Source of the DNA: Cycas panzhihuaensis
Lineage: Eukaryota > Cycadophyta
Assembly: GCA_023213395.1 (NCBI GenBank)
Contig: CM041465.1
Span: 14,322,001-14,386,000 of the forward strand
Reading direction: 5' to 3'
DNA length: 64,000 bases
The notes beneath the pieces were generated by a model. The model did no database searches. It saw nothing but the letters and a program-made list of their open reading frames with translations, and was not told the origin of the DNA. Shown piece after piece: positions 48,761-60,300 of the stretch. Both the position numbers and the translations under genes were made by a program. How positions within the stretch are numbered: position 1 is the stretch's first letter; each line of letters opens with the position of its first letter.

Positions 48761-50184
48761 ACTTGTTGATGTTCATCTTGTTGCTCCTATTTCATTTCAG
48801 CTTCTACACTATTTGATTTTACAAGAGGAGATTCATCAAATATGACATCTATGTTAATGGTGATTTTGTGGGCAATAGGATCCCACAACCTGTATCCCTT
48901 CAAACCATCCTTATCACCATAACCAACAAAGATATATCTCTTGGATTTTGGGTCTAACTTTGAACATTTACTTTTATCAGTCTAAGCATAAGCATCATAA
49001 CCAAAAACTTTTAAATTTGAATAATCACATGGATGTCTAGTCCATACCTCTTTAGGAATCTTGCAATCTATTGCAAGTGATGGTGACCTGTTTACTAGAT
49101 AGCAAGCTATTTGAACAGCTTTTGCCCACAAGACCTACTCCACTCTAGTATTACTTAGCATACTTCTTGCTCTTTCTAAGAGTGTCCTATTCATGTACTC
49201 AACAATGTCATTTTACTACGGAGTATAGCTAGTGGTCTTGTGTCTTTTGATCCTAGCTTCTCTGCAATAGTTCTTAAACTCCAAGGAGTTGAACTTATCT
49301 CTATTCTCAGTTCTTAAACATTTGATTATCTTACCAGTACTGCTCTCAACTAAAGCCTTAAACTGCTTAAACACACTGAAAACTTCAGATTTCCTTTTCA
49401 AAAAATAGACCCATACTTTCTTAGAGTAATCATCTATAAATGTGACATAATACAATGATCCTCCACAAGATATTTTAAGGGTTGGTCTCCATACATCTAA
49501 ATGTATGTAATCTAGAATGCCTTTAGTAGTGTGACTCTCTACTTTAAACCTGAGTCTACACTGCTTTCCAAAAATATAATGTTTACAGAAAGCTAAATCT
49601 GAAAGCTGCAAGTAAAGAAGCAACTTACTATTTATCATCACCTTAAGTCCTTTCTCACTCATGTGAACAAGTCTCTGATGCCATAACTAAGCTGGATCTT
49701 CTGCAGTCTTTGATGCTGTAGCTACTTAGATGGCATCTATACTTCCCACTAAAATGTAAAGATTTCCTTTCTTTAAGGCTTTCATAACAACTAAGGTGCC
49801 CTTTGAAACCTTTAGGACTCCTTCATGACCTATATGCTTAAAATCACCCGAATCTAATTCACCCAAGGAAATCAGATTCCTTTTAAGATCAGGTACATGT
49901 CTAACCTCAGTTAATGTTATGACTACCCCATTTAACATCTTAATTCTGATTCTACCAATTCCTACTATCTCATAAGAAACTTCATTTCCCATAAGTACAT
50001 CACCACCATCAAGAGGTTGGTATGATGAAAACTAACTCTTGTGTGGACACATATGGTGTAGAGCACCTGAATCTAATAACCAGTCATGGTGATAATTAGA
50101 AACAATATAAGTGGCCAAGACATCATCATCCATACCTTGATTTGACTCTACCTGATTCACCTCCTTGGCAGGATCTTCCTTTTT
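48761..50184 (-). pseudogene. Copia protease and integrase (B2), few breaks
   Basis: Minus strand. The protease is WLLDSGALHHMCPHK near 50085-50043 with D-S-G intact. The pre-integrase piece 49992-49726 is clean (MGNEVSYEIVGIGRIRIKML). The integrase piece 49662-49216 has YIHLDVWRPTLK near 49510-49475, FIDDYSKKVWVYF near 49435-49395 and RTENRDKFNSLEF near 49317-49280, where the second catalytic Asp is Glu and the following Gly-Gly is lost. A stop then precedes the Glu-bearing part. It is inactive as read. Confidence 0.85.
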
Positions 50185-50938
50185 CTAGATCTCCTTCCTT
50201 TTATAACAATCCTTGTTGAGGTGACTGGTCTTATTATAATTCCAACACCTGAGCTTACTCTTTTTGCTCTTTGACTTGGACCTCAATGTTTCCCTGGAGT
50301 TTTGTCCTGTCTCAAACGTTCTACCCATTACTGTCATGGCTTCTCGTATGGAGGTTTCAAAACTAGATTTCATCCACACTTCTTCCATTAGCAAAGCACT
50401 CATAACAGAATCATAATCCAATACATCTGTAGTGCTAAAACTAATTGAGGTGACAATATTATCCCAAGATTCAAGCAATGAGCATAATAAGGTAACAACC
50501 TTGTCCTTGTCCTTAATTTTAACATTGATACTAGTTAACTGACAAATAAAAGTATTGAAAACATTTAAATGGTCAGCAATTTTTGTACCTTCCTTCATCC
50601 ATAATGAGTACAATTGCCTCTTCAGGTAGATTTGATTTGTTACTGATTTGGTCATATATAGGCCTTCCAACCGGGTCCATAATCTTACTTTTGTCCCTTC
50701 TCTTGTGATGTTAAACAAGACTTCATCTACCAAGCACAATTGTATTATGCTAAGTGCCTTTTTGTCTAAGTCATCCCAATTAGCATCATCCATCCCTATA
50801 GGTTTCTTTGATTTTTCTGCAAGGGCTTTATACAAACCCTGCTATACAAGAATATCATGTGCTTTTAGCTTCCACAACTTGAAGTTGTTCTTGCCATTGA
50901 ATTTCTCCACCTTGAACATTGCACCTACTAGTTTCGCC
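50185..50938 (-). pseudogene. Copia gag (B2), nearly intact
   Basis: Minus strand. It starts at 50938 (MAKLVGAMFKVEKFNGKNNF) and has one stop near 50842, then an open frame to 50185. It carries the UBN2-type body (LEGLYMTKSVTNQIYLKRQL, VVTLLCSLLESWDNIVTS, DYDSVMSALLMEEV), the Lys/Ser-rich stretch and a knuckle CWNYNKTSHLNKDC near 50250-50210. As in B1 the second knuckle Cys is Tyr. Gag would form the particle and bind RNA; a knuckle lacking one ligand may bind zinc poorly. Confidence 0.88.
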
Positions 50939-50996
50939 ATTTGGTGTAGAAAATCTGACACCAAACCCTTCACAAACTCGCTACAAAACAAAAGTA

Positions 50997-51010
50997 GCTC
51001 TGATACCACT
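50997..51010 (-). promoter_or_regulatory. B2 primer binding site
   Basis: Minus-strand agtggtatcagagc directly inside the 5' LTR; an intact initiator-Met tRNA-type site as in B1. Confidence 0.9.
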
Positions 51011-51647
51011 TGTTGAGAATACAAGGTCCCAAACCTTAAACAACCACAAGATCTAAACTATTTTGCAACTAGTCACAGGAATCAAAACTAAGATTTAACA
51101 TGTAAGTTCTAAAATCAAAGATAATACAACAACATCAATATATAAGCTAAACATCACATATACACTCGATATAATGTGGTAAAACCCTAACAGTGTGCTA
51201 GGGAAACATCCACATAGGAAAGGTATCGATCTTCATTTATTGTAGAATGAAGAAACAATACATCTCCGTAGCAGAGTGCTCTCTGGAATAGCAACCAGTC
51301 GCTACCCTCCATCACATTACATACAACATCATAAGAAAATCCCTAAAATAGGCTACATGAGAGGGACATCCAAGGCATAAATCTTAGCCATAGAATCTAG
51401 GGTATTTGAATTAAACGACCCTAATTCTCTTTACAATTTAATAAGGTTTGCAGGGCTAATTTTTCGGGTCAAGGGCTCTCGTCCCCGAACCCCCTCTTAG
51501 TAGGGGGCGTTCCATGCTCCACGCACCCCTCGACCAAGGGGGGCTCTCGCCCTCCTTGGAACCCCCTGAGAAAGATTAGGGAGGGAAATCGCACCGAAAA
51601 CACACCAAAATTTTAAGCCCAAAATATTGTTATCATAATATCCAATA
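51011..51647 (-). repeat. B2 5' LTR
   Basis: About 637 bp, paired with 46394-47037. The outer terminus reads TATTGG where TGTTGG is expected. GC hairpin sequences are at about 51490-51560. Followed by GAGAC. Confidence 0.92.
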
Positions 51648-52978
51648 GAGACAATGTAGAAGCTCGTAATAAAGCCTAATTTACCTCATCTAACTGGCCA
51701 ACTAGCTCTCCAATATCTAATCCCTTAATTTTTCATATATCTACCCTCTCCAGAGGCTATGTCACATAAATAAATTACATTAAGATCTGATTTTCATGTT
51801 TTAAAAACTTTAATTTTTAATTTTCTTTTTGTCAAGTTTAAAAACATAATAAATTAGTCAAAAACATGACTATTTATTAAAAAATGTGACTTCATAGATA
51901 AAATCATAATTCATTATAAAAAATGTGATTTTTCCAATTTTGTTGTTAACTGCCTAATCACATTTTTTATAGTGTTCTCATATTTTTAGTTATATCTCTA
52001 CATTTTTCATTCTATAAAATCATATTTTTTTTCTATAAAATTTAATAAAAAAAAAGTGAACATACTAGATATCTAGCTCCCTACTACATCTTATTGATAC
52101 CTATCTCTTGGAGTTGATCCTCCACTAAAATAGCTCCAGATCATCTTAGAAAATGAGAGAAAGGACTTTCAAAAAAATATTTTCTTCCAACCATTAGATC
52201 TACTGATGTGAATTTTATTCTTTTATAATCACCATTCTTAAATAAAACCACTTTTGAATAATGAAATGATTAATCTTTTATCCATTAGACTCAATTATCA
52301 ACTTTAATACATTTATCTTTTATGGAGTTTTTTTTAGACTTGAATGATACATCTTTCATTCATTTTCTTTTAGATCAACTTTCATCCTTATCTCCAAAAT
52401 GATTTGAGCCCTTTTAACTATTAATGAGTCTAAACTATGATAGGGAATGCTCCAAAATTTGATTGTTAATGAGCCTAAACTATGACAATCAAGATTTGAA
52501 GTCCTTCACCCCATTAATGAGTTTAAACTATGATGGAAGGCTTCAAAAATTCACCTGCTAATGAGTTAAAACTATGGTAGTCCTAAGGCTTTAAAAAGTC
52601 ATCTATTAATAAGCCCAAAAATTATGACAGCCTATCCTTTGTATTCCAAAAAAAGGACTTTCCTTCGAAGTATGGTTAATGAGAGATTAACTATAACCAG
52701 TTAGATTCTTAAGTTTCATCCAATTTATGGGAATTTCATATTACTTTTGTATTAAGTGAAGGAGAAGCATGTCCATTTAGGTTAGCTTTTAGATAAGATC
52801 TCTTTAACTTATTTTTGTAGAAAGTTTATTTCAATTGATTATAGTTCTCCTGTAAATTAATAAACCATCATTCATATACTACATCTCATGTCTTTTGCCT
52901 AATAGAAAATCTTTCACCTTAATCATTATCATCTTTCACCATTCTACTTCCTTCTTGAAGTAGGAGTTTTAGGTGCCA
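51648..52978 (+). other. G4 long 3' tail, second part
   Basis: Continues the G4 tail after B2 (the join at GAGAC is direct). No ORF. It contains the five-unit array at 52421-52650. Confidence 0.55.
52421..52650 (+). repeat. Five-unit tandem array of the gypsy tail motif
   Basis: Units start at 52421, 52466, 52514, 52558 and 52606 (spacing 44-48 bp). Each starts close to ttaatgagtctaaactatga, followed by a less conserved half. The unit core matches single motif copies elsewhere in G1-G4. Confidence 0.85.
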
Positions 52979-52987
52979 AGGGGGAAA
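52979..52987 (+). promoter_or_regulatory. G4 polypurine tract
   Basis: aagggggaaa-type run immediately before the TGTTTCAAC start of the LTR; compare ccaaggggg before the G2 LTR. Confidence 0.75.
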
Positions 52988-54829
52988 TGTTTCAACAAAA
53001 CCTAGCCCTCATCATTTTTAGCATGTTTCTTATATTTATTTTTAATGTGAAGATGATTGGTTTAAGGTTTGTTTTAGTTGCATTAGGCCATGTTTTAGGG
53101 AAATGTTATATTGGTTTTATTAATGATGTTTGTTGAATGATGCTAGATGTATTATTATGCTAGCACCTACTGATGAATGATAACTTTAGTATTTAATCCC
53201 CCTTTCATGATTATTCTTATTTATATCTTCCCTTAAAATATCATGTTGCATGTTTTTATCTTGATTTTACCCTTAAATTATCTTTTCAATCACTTATTAG
53301 GCTTGTGCTTATTATTTTCATCCTTTTTTTGGGCTATTTTTCTTATTAATAAAGCCATTTGTGCTAAAATATATCAATAGAAATCATTTTGTGACTTTTT
53401 AATGAGTCTTTTTTATCTCCTAATTTATCACATTTTTCATCTTGCCAAAAACATGATCGATCATATTTTATAAAGAAGATCATATTTTTAGCTCTTCAAA
53501 ATTATAACTAGTTACATTTTTTATTATCATGCATACAAAACTTTTCTAGCATGCTAGTCTTTTATATGCCACCACCTAGATTTAATGGAAACCCTATTGT
53601 CTTTATATATTCAAAGTTCATAATGTAAAAGATTAGGATTTTGAAAGTACTTCTTGAGATTTTTTAGAGATTTTACTACTGTTGCTTAAAAACATTTTTT
53701 TTAATGAAGAAAGGGTGAAATCAAGAGAAGGATTTTGAAGCTTTAGCTGATGCATCACTTTTTTTAAGATTTTAATTATTCATACTTCTAAGAATACTTG
53801 GGTGTTCATAAAATTTTTAACTTCAATTTTATTTTCTTCTTGGTAAGATCTTTCCTATTGTAGATTCTTACAATTCTGTCACTCTTTTATGAGTGTTTAT
53901 GCTTAGATTCTTTCCTTTCTTTTTGATGATATTTGAATTACCCTTGTATTCATTTTCTTCTTTAAGAATTTATCTGAAAGGTCTACCCTTTATGGGATAA
54001 AAAGGTGGTAGTCTATTGTGAAGAATGGTCATCTCTTCACTAAGAAGATAGCTACTCTCTCACATTCTTCCATAGCTGTCTAAATCCCCAAGAGGTCTAC
54101 TTTCATCTTGACTTATTTATGGTTGCTGTTGAGCCTATTGTCTTGTGTTTCTTTTTTTTTCTTTGTTGATTTTAAAGGAAAATTTGAAGAAGTTTGATCA
54201 CATAAAAGAGGAAAATCAATTATGATGCATGAGTTCATTAATAGACTAGAAATTATAGAAAATTGCTAGTATTATTCTTGCTTGACTTCATTCCTTTTAT
54301 TACTTCCTTATTTTAAAAGGAAATCTGAATATATGAATGATATGCCTTTAATGTGATTAGATCATATGAGATTTAAGGATCCTTTGGTATCCAAAAGACT
54401 CCACTTATGATAGAATCCTTTTACTTTTCAGTCTATTACTTGTTTACAGATGATGATTTGATTATGGCTTATTGCATATAACTTTTATGGTCTAAATATC
54501 ATTCATGACAATAGAAATAGATCTTTAAAATCTCTCTTTTAATCTTGGAATCATTCTTTAAAAAGAAAATATCATGTAATTAGAATGAAAGTTTTGTATA
54601 AATATTGCATGTTATTAGATCTCTTAGTGATTTGCATATATAGTTACATATTGTATTAGTTACATTTCACATTAGTTCTTCTTCATTGAAAAAATGTGTA
54701 TTGCATCTAAAGAAAGTAGTTTCTTTTTTATTTTAGCATGCTTCATTTTGTAAAATTAAAAATATATATTACATGCATGTTCAGTTTTCTTATTTATGTG
54801 TTAAAAATAAGGTGGATAGATCTTATAGT
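52988..54829 (+). repeat. G4 3' LTR, first part
   Basis: Starts TGTTTCAACAAAACCTAG after the purine tract and aligns with the G3 5' LTR (34821-34594 plus 29276 downward). A CTTTATATATTCA stretch near 53605 would suit a TATA box. Interrupted by LTR D at 54830. Confidence 0.7.
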
Positions 54830-55381
54830 TGTTGGATATATTGAATATTTTATAAGTGTTATATATGTATAATGAGGTTAAAATTTTGGTCCTACTTTGG
54901 CATGGTTTTCCTCTCCAAACTCCCTAAGAAAGGATTCAAGGGGGGCGATAACCCCCTTTGGTAAGAGGGGTGTAGGGTGGGGGGAGGGGAGGGGGAGATG
55001 TCTCTCCCTCCCATAAAAAAGGGTTTAAGGACCAGTAGCCTCTAAAGAAAATTTTAGGGTTTAAACAGAAAAGAGAATCAAGAACATTTATCATAAAGAC
55101 CCTAGATCTGACAGTTCAGATTGTGTACCTTCTTATGACATTCTTTATATGACCCAAATTAGGTAATTCTTTGTAGAGTATATAAAGTAGATGAGGTGTT
55201 GAGGTAAGTTAAGGTTTTATCTTTGTAATTCTTTAAGTTTTTCTCAGATTAATAAAGGACCTATAATTAGACCTGAAATCTTCTAGTGTTCTTTGTTGCG
55301 TATTTAATATTTATGCTATTTGTTCTTTGTATGATTAAAGTTCTATTAATATTGCTTTCATGGTTTTATTTTTTCTCTTCA
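54830..55381 (+). repeat. Probable solo copia LTR (D), related to B LTRs
   Basis: Starts TGTTGGATAT and carries the B-LTR landmarks in order: TTTTGGCATGGTTTTCC-like sequence near 54895, a GC-rich hairpin region near 54935-54960, gggtttaagg with tagcc near 55021-55040, ACCCTAGATCTGAC near 55100 and AATAAAGG near 55250. The similarity to B is partial, so it is a related family. No internal region follows; G4 LTR sequence resumes at about 55400-55500. Flanks ATAGT (54825-54829) and GTAGT (55382-55386) could be a decayed target duplication. The right end is tentative. Confidence 0.65.
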
Positions 55382-56100
55382 GTAGTTTCATTGTTTGCTC
55401 TTATGATTTTATTTCATTATAGAATAAAAATAAATAAAACTAAAAATAAAGAAGACAAAACCCTTCCATCACTTAGCCCTTCTCCTTCATTTTAGTAAAA
55501 CTCAAAAGGTTAAAAAAATAGAAGGAAAGGAATCCCTAGGAAGGACATAAGATCCATTATCAATGTAATCTTGAACTCAGAACTACTCCATTTGATTGCG
55601 TAGGCTAGTGTATTCTATCACCCCTCTTATATCCTAGCCTTTTGTTACCTCATTCCTATCTTAAAAATGGCATAATCAATTAGAGACTCCTTCTTAGGAG
55701 TTGGCAAATGTGGTCCCTTAGGTTCTCCTAGGCTTCTTATGTCTTAGCTTAGACTTGAAATAGAGGAAACATACTATTTGTTAGGAGATAATTGGTCTAG
55801 GTCTAATCAAAGCATACCAATATATATATCTTTTATTTATTTATATTTCTTATAAAGTATCCTATCTTGCTGATCTCTATATTAATTCAAATTTTCACCT
55901 CTATGGATTTCTATCAATATTAGCTTATGATTAAGATGCTAAATTTACTAGTGTATTTTAGTAATAACTCTTTCATACTTCTAGGACTTCGTTCAATATA
56001 AGTTTACCTTACCATCCATAAATTAATGTCAAATATAAAGTTTTAAATAAGATATTAGAAGCATACTTACATTCTTCATTTTTAAATACCAATATAAATA
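55382..56100 (+). repeat. G4 3' LTR, last part
   Basis: 55500-55800 aligns well with G3 27400-27700 inverted (TCCCTAGGAAGGA and GACTCCTTCTTAGGA shared). 55830-56100 cannot be matched and may be LTR end or flank. A2 enters after AAATA at 56096-56100. Confidence 0.6.
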
Positions 56101-56411
56101 TGAAGGAAGGATGGATCTAGGAAATAAATGACTCACATGCACACAATGGTAATGGAGAATGAAAAAGAATATGAAATAAGATATAAGAGCAAATTTAGAG
56201 GTGAGAATGAATAATGGCTCCCTTCTTGAGATTTTGCCTTTTATTATTGAGGGTGAGCATTAGGGTTAGGATTTTCCTGCCTAATGACATGAACCTAAAA
56301 TTACATCTAAATACACATGAAGTGCATTTCATAAAGAGACTAATGCTAATAATATATCTTAAGGTTACATAATTAATCTACATAAATGACCTTGATATAT
56401 AACCTCTTTCA
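56101..56411 (-). repeat. A2 3' LTR
   Basis: 311 bp, plus-strand TGAAGGAAGG...CTCTTTCA, paired with 63358-63669. The purine tract (minus strand taaggggggat) lies just inside at 56412-56423. Confidence 0.92.
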
Positions 56412-56423
56412 ATCCCCCCCTTA

Positions 56424-56889
56424 ATGGTGGAAGGTCATTTTTGAGAAAATCTATTTTATGATATCTTCATTTGAGCCTTATTATTACATTGAAATTCTAA
56501 ATGAGACTTTTGTGGGAAAACCCTCATGGGGAATAAAAACCCATAGACTTTCTAAGATTTATAAATCAAAATGGTTAAGGTGGCTCTTTGATATAGCCTG
56601 ATAGCCAAGTAGCTTAAATGTGTAGCTTAATCTGCTAAGTCTTCATATACCATTTGGTCATCCCTTATGCCCTTTTAGGTTTTCATAGGTTCTGATTTTT
56701 TGAAACTAGTATAGCCCTTATCCTTCTATGCCCAAATAGGGTTTTCATAAATAGGATAGAGCAGAGACTTACTCTTATTCTTCCATGCCCATAAGGGGTT
56801 TTCATGAAGAGAATAGAGTATGGTGATCCTATTTCCATCTTCTTTTATTAGTCGAAGACGGAGGCCCTAACGCTAAGCTGCCTTCAAAA
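56424..56889 (-). other. A2 3' untranslated region
   Basis: Non-coding. It has the same doubled unit as A1 (atgaaaaccc near 56800 and again near 56745, in minus orientation). Confidence 0.6.
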
Positions 56890-58460
56890 TTATTCAAACT
56901 TCACCTTTTGCAGTTGTTTGGTGAATATATCGACCACTTGATCTGTTGTGAGGTAGTATGCAAGTTGAATTGTATCGCCATGGATAAGTTCTCTAATCCT
57001 GTGGAGTTTCGTACTTATGTGTTTAGTATGATCATAAAATAAAGGATTTTTGGCCATGTAGATTGCTAATTGATTATCTACATGAAGACTCATAGGACTT
57101 GTTTGGCTGATATTCAACATTTTTAATAAATTTTATAGCCATATCAACTCCTTATTGGTCTTAGAAGCAGCAGTGTATTCAACCTTGACAGTTGAATCTA
57201 TAACTATCTTCTGCTATCTGGATCTCCATGATATTGGTGTTATTCCAAGAAACATTACATACCCAGACATAGATCTTCTTATATCTTTATCTCTTGCAAA
57301 GTCTGAGTCTATGTATGTAGAAAGCTTGAAGTCTAAATTAGGTTCATACAATAGATGATATTTACTAGTCGTCTTAAGATATCTCAACACTCACACTGCT
57401 GCCTGCTAATGATTCTGCCTAGGATTTGTCATGTAACAAGCAAGAATGCCGATAGAGTGTGCAATATCTGGCCTTATATTGGTAGTGTAGATTAGACTAC
57501 CTACAAGTTTTCTATAGAGTGTTGCATCTGCCTCCCTAGTGTCACCTTCAACTGAGAGTTTGGTATTAGGGTCCATAGGTAAAATCACTGGTCAAGCATC
57601 TTCTAACTAAAACTTGGTTAGAAGATCGTTGATGTATTTTTCTTGGGAGAGGAAAAAATTTTTATGGTTTTGTGTTACTTCAATTCCCAAGTAATATTTC
57701 ATCAATCTAAGGTTAGACAATTTGAATGTTTTACCAAGGTCCTTTTTTAGCTGGCTTATTACCTGTTCATTATTACCTGTTACTAGCATGTCATCCACAA
57801 AGATTATGAGATAAGTGACTTTATCCTTATAGCACTTGATGAATAATGTTACATCAATATCTTCATAGTCACAAAACTCATATCTAAGTTGCCTCATTCT
57901 TTCAAACAACTTGGCAAAACAAGTACGGGGGGCTTATTTAAGGTAGTACAAGGATTTTCTAAGCTTACAAACTTTATGCTCGTGACCTTTGATCTCATAT
58001 CCTTCTAGTTGAGCCATGCAAATTTCTTCTTTAAGATCTCCATTAAGAAATGCGGTCTTAATATCAAGTTGGTGGATTTTTTAACCCTATTGAGCAGCCA
58101 AGGCCATAAGAGTTCTAATTATAGGCCACTTGGTTATAGGTGCAAAGACTTCAGTGTAGTCGATGCCTTCCCTTTATGTAAATCCTTTAGCTACTAACCT
58201 CACCTTGTGTTTTTCAAAGGTGTTATCTAATCTATATTTGTTTTTGAACATCCATTTATTTTGAACTACCTTACTGCTAAGTGGTAGATCAATGAGCTCC
58301 CATATATCATTCTTGATAAGAGGTTGGTACTCTTTGTTCATAACATTTCTCCAAACTGTATGTTTTACAGGTTCTTGTTATGTTAGGGGATCTTCATTAA
58401 GAGTAAGCTATAGTTCTAATGGTTCAATCTCTATATATAATGATTCCTATATCCTTACTC
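56890..58460 (-). pseudogene. Copia reverse transcriptase and RNase H (A2), broken
   Basis: Minus strand. RT pieces are VQNKWMFKNKYR near 58275-58235, HQLDIKTAFLNGDLKEE near 58070-58022, YEIKGHEHKVCKLRKSLYYL near 58000-57950 and IIFVDDMLVTGNN near 57810-57770 (FVDD active site). The open piece 57607-57909 spans the active site and ends in LSQEKYINDLLTKF. RNase H has LIYTTNIRPDIAHSIGI near 57490-57440, the Asp-bearing VDNQLAIYMAKN near 57085-57047 and VVDIFTKQLQKVKFE ending at 56893. Stops lie between the pieces. Confidence 0.85.
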
Positions 58461-58599
58461 TATGGGTACTTTGAGTGTTAGTTTTTCCCACCTTATTTAG
58501 TTGTATATCCTTATTGAGTTACCGGGCTTCTCGAGATCCTCGAGTTAGGAATGAAATCCTCATTTCCTCAACTTCTTAATTCTCATCTTGTTCATTGAA

Positions 58600-60300
58600 A
58601 TGATTATTTTATGCGGAGGATGTTGATGCACCTAAGGAAGATGGTCCTTCTACCATTGTTTTACCTTTATCGACTGAAGGTGGAGAGGATGGTTTTTCTA
58701 TAATGGCTTTGCCTTTGTGAACTCTACTATCTTCAAAAGATGGTATTGGATGTGCACTCATTGGTTCAAAGTCACAACTTGTATCCTCTAAGGCTCTATT
58801 ATCAGCTTCCAATATTTAGAGTAATTTATATATGTGCCCCTTCCCCCTCCCCCCCCATACACAAATTTTAGAATCTAAACATCATACTTGATAACATGAT
58901 TATAGCAGCGTGAGGGTACTTTGGAGTCCAATTTAAGTAACTGATCCTTTATCTCCGTAAAAATAACGTCTCTTGTAATGATGATTTTTCATTATGAAGG
59001 TATGAAGACCTTATACCTTTTCTTATCCATAGGGTATCTAATAAAGATGCCTTTAAGTATCCTTGGCTAGAGTTTATTTCAATTTGCATCTAGAATGTGG
59101 GCATAACATGTAGAGTAAAAATTTTAAAGTAGTGAATAATGAGGTCTTGTCTTGATCACTTTTCATTAGGTGCTTGTCCTTCCTTTGATGGGATAATAAC
59201 ATTGATACAATAAACAACTATCCAGATTGCTTCAACCCATAGGTAGGTAGGTATATTTTTGTATATCAACATAACATGAGCCATCTTCATGATTATCCTA
59301 TTCATGTGCTCAACAACTCCATTTTGCTATGTGGTACCTGCTACTATTGTTTGATGCTTAATGCCATTATCTTGAAGGTATCTTTTAAACTTATATAAGG
59401 TATAGTTGCCACCATTATCAGTTCGAAGACATTTGAGTTGATAACCTGACTCTTTTTCAGTGAGGGCTTTGAATTCTTTGAATATACGGAATGCTTCAAA
59501 TTTCTTATATAGAAAAGATACCCATACTTTTCTAGTGAAATCATTAATGAAAGAGATGTAATATAACTTACCCTTTAGTGAATGAATGGGCATTGGCTCA
59601 CACAAATCAAAGTGTACTAATTGTAATAGATGGCTTGATTTCCACTAAATTTTGGGAAAGGGTTGTCGATGAGATTTGGCAATGATACAAGCTTTACATT
59701 TAAAGGGCTTAGAGGAGAACTTTGGAGATTTGGAAGAGTGTTAGAAAGATCTCTAAGTATATCAGTGTGAATATGGCCCATGTGAGCATGCTAAAAAGCT
59801 TCTAGTGACAATGTTGGATGGGTCAAGATGGAATTAAATGTAAATTCTTCATCGGCACAAGGGCTTTGGGCACAATGGGCTTCAGAAGATGGAAAGCCAT
59901 TTAGTTGAAAGAGTTTACCAGAGAGAAGTCTAGTCAAGACCACTTGATTAGTTGGAGGGTGAATGACTTGGAGAGTTTGGTCATTTACAGTTACACTCGG
60001 ATCAAATCCATGAGAGAAAAGTATGGATATGGAGAGTAGGTTTTGTTTGAGATTGGGTATGTATAAGACGTCAAGCAATGTAAAATCTTCTAAGCTTGGG
60101 AGTTTTAGGCAAATGTTACCAATTCCTTCAACAATTTGTTATGATTTATCAGCCATGTGAACAACTCCTTAAATATTTGGGTCAAATATCTAATATAGAC
60201 TATGATTACATATCATATGTTGAGTTGCTCCTGTGTCCATGATCCACTGTCCATTAATTGAAGCCACACTATTGGCAATTCTAATAGGGCTTGGCATTAG
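58600..60300 (-). pseudogene. Copia protease and integrase (A2), broken
   Basis: Minus strand. The protease is GQWIMDTGATQHMICNHSLY near 60250-60190 (D-T-G intact; A1 has N-T-G). The pre-integrase piece is 60078-59791 (LYIPNLKQNLLSISILFSHG). The integrase piece 59605-59327 has SLKGKLYYISFINDFTRKVW, then KCLRTDNGGNYTLYKFKRYL with the second catalytic Asp kept. A stop separates it from QNGVVEHMNRI near 59325-59290, which holds the Glu. An acidic Ser/Pro-rich linker to RT is at 58812-58609. Several stops make it non-functional. Confidence 0.82.

Larger units (their letters stand above)
46394..51647 (-). mobile_element. Copia element B2, full length (minus strand), exact target duplication
   Basis: A 5.25-kb copia element of the B family in the G4 tail. 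GAGAC flanks both ends (46389-46393 and 51648-51652). Its LTRs are 46394-47037 and 51011-51647. Gag is nearly open and RT keeps one 268-codon frame that lacks 24 codons present in B1. It is better preserved than B1 in gag and protease. Confidence 0.93.
34822..56100 (+). mobile_element. Gypsy element G4 (plus strand), 5'-truncated, carrying C, B2 and D
   Basis: Gypsy copy starting in mid-polyprotein at 34822. It continues through RT and RNase H (to 36404), then after copia C through integrase (41072-42300), extra RNase H (43386-43770) and a long tail (43771-46393 and 51648-52978). A polypurine tract and a 3' LTR (from 52988) follow. It has no gag, protease or 5' LTR. Three insertions lie in it and A2 sits at its right end. 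It is in opposite orientation to G3, head to head. Confidence 0.75.

Noticed and set aside
52421-52650. CRISPR-like array
   Set aside because: Unit spacing varies (44-48 bp), both halves of the unit are partly conserved, and the setting is a plant gypsy tail; it is a diverged tandem repeat.
55286-55495. 69-codon hydrophobic frame
   Set aside because: It crosses the right border of LTR D into gypsy LTR sequence; a T-rich stretch gives Phe/Leu codons by chance.
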